NCBI GenBank assembly: GCA_025350645.1
Contig: JANXXM010000175.1
Coordinates: forward strand, 1-45,103
Direction of reading: 5' to 3'
Origin: Ferruginibacter sp.
GTDB lineage: Bacteria > Bacteroidota > Bacteroidia > Chitinophagales > Chitinophagaceae
DNA: 45,103 nt
The notes below the pieces were generated by a model that searched no databases, was not told the origin of the DNA, and saw only the letters and a list, made by a program, of their open reading frames with translations. A program made the translations under genes and the position numbers. Positions 42,297 to 45,103 of the stretch are shown in pieces (position 1 is the stretch's first letter; the number at the start of each line of letters is the position of its first letter).

Positions 42297-42725
42297 ATGA
42301 AAAAATATATACTCCTTTTTATCTCCCTTTCTTTTTTGTGCGTAAAATCATTTTCGCAAACTGTAAAGGCAAATCTTTTAACAGATACCACTGTGCGTTA
42401 TTTTATGGATAACAATATGCTGCAATTATTTTCTTCCAAGCCAAAAAAAGAAATAACCAGCATTGTACTTTCCGCAAATGTTACTCTCACCGCAGCTATA
42501 AATATGAACGAATGGAATGATGCAAATACACATACCATCGGGGCAAAATTGCTGGGCTACAATGAAACTTATTTAACCATTAGTTTTTATACCAATAAAG
42601 GCGAATCATTTGTAAGAGGCGAAATTTTTTCAACAATAGAAAATATTGCTTTTAAAATTTATAATTCAACAGCCGGTAAAATATGTTTTGAAAGAACAAC
42701 AAAAGACCAGATAATAGCAGAGTAA
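42297..42725 (+). CDS. Small secreted hypothetical protein
   Basis: The frame is open from a GTG at 42219, but the ATG at 42297 starts a clear signal peptide (MKKYILLFISLSFLCVKSFSQ), so this start is used (142 residues). The mature part appears to be one beta-rich domain (ITSIVLSANVTLTAAINM, LTISFYTNKGESFVRGEIF). I do not recognise the family. It lies 43 bp before the large PKD protease gene and is probably in the same operon, so it could be an accessory or inhibitor. That is only context. Confidence 0.65.
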   Translation: MKKYILLFISLSFLCVKSFSQTVKANLLTDTTVRYFMDNNMLQLFSSKPKKEITSIVLSANVTLTAAINMNEWNDANTHTIGAKLLGYNETYLTISFYTNKGESFVRGEIFSTIENIAFKIYNSTAGKICFERTTKDQIIAE

Positions 42726-42768
42726 TAATTTAAAACAGAACAAGTATTTTTTATGCTAAATTAAAAAA

Positions 42769-45103
42769 ATGAATACACGTTTATTTTTAATAATTGGGTT
42801 TCTTATTTTGGGCTGTCAAAAAATATTTTCGCAGGTGCCGTTGTTCAACAGCCTGCCAGGCGCCAGTTACGTAGTGTTTCTGGATTTTGACGGGCACACC
42901 GTTTCCGGTACATCATGGAACAGTGCATACAATAGCGGCAACCCCATTGTATGTGCCGCTTCTGGCTACGATGCTGCAAAAATTACTGAAGTATATAATA
43001 TTGTAGCAGAAGATTACCGGCCTTTTACTATTAATGTAACTACAGATTCTACTATATTTTTAGCAGCACCGGTTTTACAAAAAGTGAGGATAGTCATTAC
43101 GCCTACTCAAAGCTGGTATCCTTCATCTGCAGGTGGTGTGGCATTTTTAAATTCTTTTACCAGTGCAAGCAACAATGTATGTTTTGCATTTACCGGCAGC
43201 CTGGCCAATAGCGGGCCATACACGGCAGAGGCTTCTTCCCATGAAGCAGGGCATACTTTGGGGTTAAACCACCACTCCGTTTACAACAGCAGTTGCGTAA
43301 AAACAGATGAATATTTACAGGGCTATGGCAGCGGAGAAATAGGCTGGGCGCCAATTATGGGAGTAGGCTATTATAAAAATATGACTACATGGAGCAATAT
43401 CCCCAACACCGGCGGCTGCAGCAATGCACAAAGCGATTTGCAACTAATAACTGCAACTAACAATCGGGGGCTATCTTTACGGCCAGATGATCATGCAAAT
43501 AACAATACCGGCGCTACACCGCTAAACCTTGCTGGCGGTACGTTTGCAGATAGTGGCATTATTACCAGCACAGCAGATGTTGATGTTTTTAAACTCAGTA
43601 TCGCAGTAAAATCTACGGTAAATATAAATGCTGCCCCATGGAATTATGGGCCTGCAAATACAAAAGCAAACCTTGATATTTTATTGACTTTAAAAGATGC
43701 AACTGGCAATAATATCCGCATAAATAACCCTGCCACTTTCTTAAATGCATACATCAGCGATATTATTTTGCCACCCGGCGATTATTTTATTTACATAGAT
43801 GGTGTAAATAATATTAACCAGAATGGATACGGAAGCTTGGGTAAATATTTTATTACGGGCACTACTGCTGCTTATATAAACAATACATTGTCAGCAAATT
43901 TTTTGGCCAGTGATACCAATATTTGCAAAGGTTTTGCCAGTAATTTTACTGACCAGTCTGCCGGAAATATTACGAGCTGGAACTGGACTTTTACAGGCGG
44001 CACACCAGCAGTATTTACCGGGCAAAACCCTGGCAACATTGTGTACAACACAGCAGGTACGTACACTGTAGCCCTTACTGTAAGTGATGGAATGAGTACA
44101 GATACCAAAACAATAACGAGTTATATTAAAATAAATAACTCCCCCGCCATTACCATTATTCCTGCATTGCCTGTAGTGTGCGGCAACAGCAGTACACTAT
44201 TAACAGCAGCGGGTGCATCCACTTACGAATGGGCACCACCCACAGAGTTAAACAATTCTTTTTTAAACAATGTATCGGTGTTTGGTATTACTGCAGATGC
44301 AACGTATACCGTTACTGGCACAGATGTTACCGGCTGTGTGGGCAGCAAAGCAGTGCTGGTAAAATATTATCCCAACCCGGTACTTACAAAAATACCGGCC
44401 AGCAATGATGCTATTTATATTTGTAAAAATGATTCTGTTAGTCTTGCAGTAAGTGGTGCAAATAGCTATGTGTGGAGCCCCCTTACAGGCCTTAGCAGTG
44501 CTACCGGTGCAAATGTAAAAGCTGCATCACCCAATGCCGCTGCACTTTATTATAACATTACCGGCACTGATATAAATGGTTGCAAAGGCTATGCAAATTT
44601 TAATATTATTGTAAGAAGCTGCGACTCCTTAGCCGCTTATTTTACCAGCTCCGGCAGTGCGTTATGCGTGGGGGAAAATACATCCTTTGCAGATTTTTCT
44701 ACCGGCACTCCTACCGAATGGCTGTGGACTTTTTATGGCGGCACACCATCCACATCAGCATTGCAAAACCCTGGCGTAGTTACTTACAATACAGCGGGCA
44801 GTTATAACGTAAAATTGGTTTCTATAAAAGGTACAGATACCAGCACCCGCATTGCAGAAAATTTTGTAGGTATTGCAAACATACCCGTACTTACTATAAC
44901 ACCCGCTGCCCCGGTTATTTGCCTTACAGATTCTGTGAACCTTACAGCCGCCACTGCACAAAATTACCGGTGGGATGCTAATGCCAGCCTAAGTAATATT
45001 TATGCTAACCCCGTAAAAGCAAAACCCAGCAGCACCACAAAATATTTTGTAACTGCTACAAACTATGCTAATGGAGGGGGTGGCAGCCTTGCAGGCTTTA
45101 AAG
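42769..45103 (+). CDS. Secreted metzincin protease with PKD domains (incomplete at window end)
   Basis: At least 778 residues, open to the window edge, so the C-terminus is missing. A signal peptide (about 1-22, ending FSQ) precedes a reprolysin-like catalytic domain. That domain has the zinc motif HEAGHTLGLNH at 158-168 and a downstream Met-turn (M197 in APIMG). Then come a beta domain (about 240-370) and PKD modules: one at about 375-450 (NWTFTGGTPAVF, YNTAGTYTVALTVSDG) and a second at about 620-700 (WLWTFYGGTPS, YNTAGSYNVKLV). Ig-like repeats (STYEWAPPTELN, SYVWSPLTGLS) lie between them. This is the layout of T9SS cargo; the sorting domain would lie beyond the window. Confidence 0.85.
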   Translation, partial: MNTRLFLIIGFLILGCQKIFSQVPLFNSLPGASYVVFLDFDGHTVSGTSWNSAYNSGNPIVCAASGYDAAKITEVYNIVAEDYRPFTINVTTDSTIFLAAPVLQKVRIVITPTQSWYPSSAGGVAFLNSFTSASNNVCFAFTGSLANSGPYTAEASSHEAGHTLGLNHHSVYNSSCVKTDEYLQGYGSGEIGWAPIMGVGYYKNMTTWSNIPNTGGCSNAQSDLQLITATNNRGLSLRPDDHANNNTGATPLNLAGGTFADSGIITSTADVDVFKLSIAVKSTVNINAAPWNYGPANTKANLDILLTLKDATGNNIRINNPATFLNAYISDIILPPGDYFIYIDGVNNINQNGYGSLGKYFITGTTAAYINNTLSANFLASDTNICKGFASNFTDQSAGNITSWNWTFTGGTPAVFTGQNPGNIVYNTAGTYTVALTVSDGMSTDTKTITSYIKINNSPAITIIPALPVVCGNSSTLLTAAGASTYEWAPPTELNNSFLNNVSVFGITADATYTVTGTDVTGCVGSKAVLVKYYPNPVLTKIPASNDAIYICKNDSVSLAVSGANSYVWSPLTGLSSATGANVKAASPNAAALYYNITGTDINGCKGYANFNIIVRSCDSLAAYFTSSGSALCVGENTSFADFSTGTPTEWLWTFYGGTPSTSALQNPGVVTYNTAGSYNVKLVSIKGTDTSTRIAENFVGIANIPVLTITPAAPVICLTDSVNLTAATAQNYRWDANASLSNIYANPVKAKPSSTTKYFVTATNYANGGGGSLAGFK

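Overview
The window looks like chromosomal DNA of an AT-rich member of the Bacteroidota, most likely family Chitinophagaceae. Evidence: two carboxypeptidase-regulatory/plug/beta-barrel outer membrane proteins, a GLPGLI-family protein, a type IX secretion (T9SS) plug protein, a BlaI/M56 pair, DUF3667, DUF3822 and DUF5916 proteins, and repeated TAnnTTTG promoter elements just upstream of genes. The family assignment is an impression from gene content, not a computed placement. I see no rRNA, tRNA, CRISPR array, transposase, prophage or plasmid functions.

Layout. 1-537: compositionally odd DNA followed by the 3' remnant of a DUF5916 gene. 538-6717: a LolC/E-type permease, a T9SS plug protein, and an operon for an outer membrane barrel plus a GLPGLI protein. 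6845-13750: glycogen branching enzyme with a TPR protein, a DUF3667 membrane protein, a DEAD-box helicase and two small secreted proteins, one of them DUF4412/GLPGLI-like. 13950-20294 (minus strand): thiolase, M48 lipoprotein peptidase, plsY, prmA, pnp and rpsO. 20451-24137: a sugar-nucleotide-type oxidoreductase, two glycosyltransferases and an FtsE-like ATPase. 24348-27065: a BlaI-type repressor with a perfect tandem operator, followed by an M56 (BlaR1-like) membrane peptidase fused to a peptidoglycan amidase and a plug-like tail. 27094-33142 (minus): a second outer membrane barrel, then lpxK, 5-formyl-THF cyclo-ligase, a palindromic element, rsmD and DUF3822. 33290-39131: MATE exporter, mtaB, miaA, a pRiA4b ORF-3-like protein and a CCA-adding enzyme. 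39558-45103: a cytoplasmic alpha-amylase, then secreted proteins including an astacin-like lipoprotein with a shifted zinc ligand and a large PKD metzincin running off the window.

Functional themes. Much of the window is housekeeping: RNA modification and decay (pnp, rsmD, miaA, mtaB, CCA enzyme, prmA), lipid and LPS synthesis (plsY, lpxK), and glycogen or alpha-glucan metabolism (glgB, amylase). The rest is cell envelope and secretion. The most interesting unit is the BlaI/M56-amidase-plug module. The protein keeps BlaR1 topology, but its periplasmic sensor position is occupied by an intact-looking zinc amidase, and the repressor gene carries two 20-bp dyads placed 21 bp apart. A peptidoglycan-processing enzyme wired to a proteolytically controlled repressor is a plausible and testable cell-wall sensing circuit.
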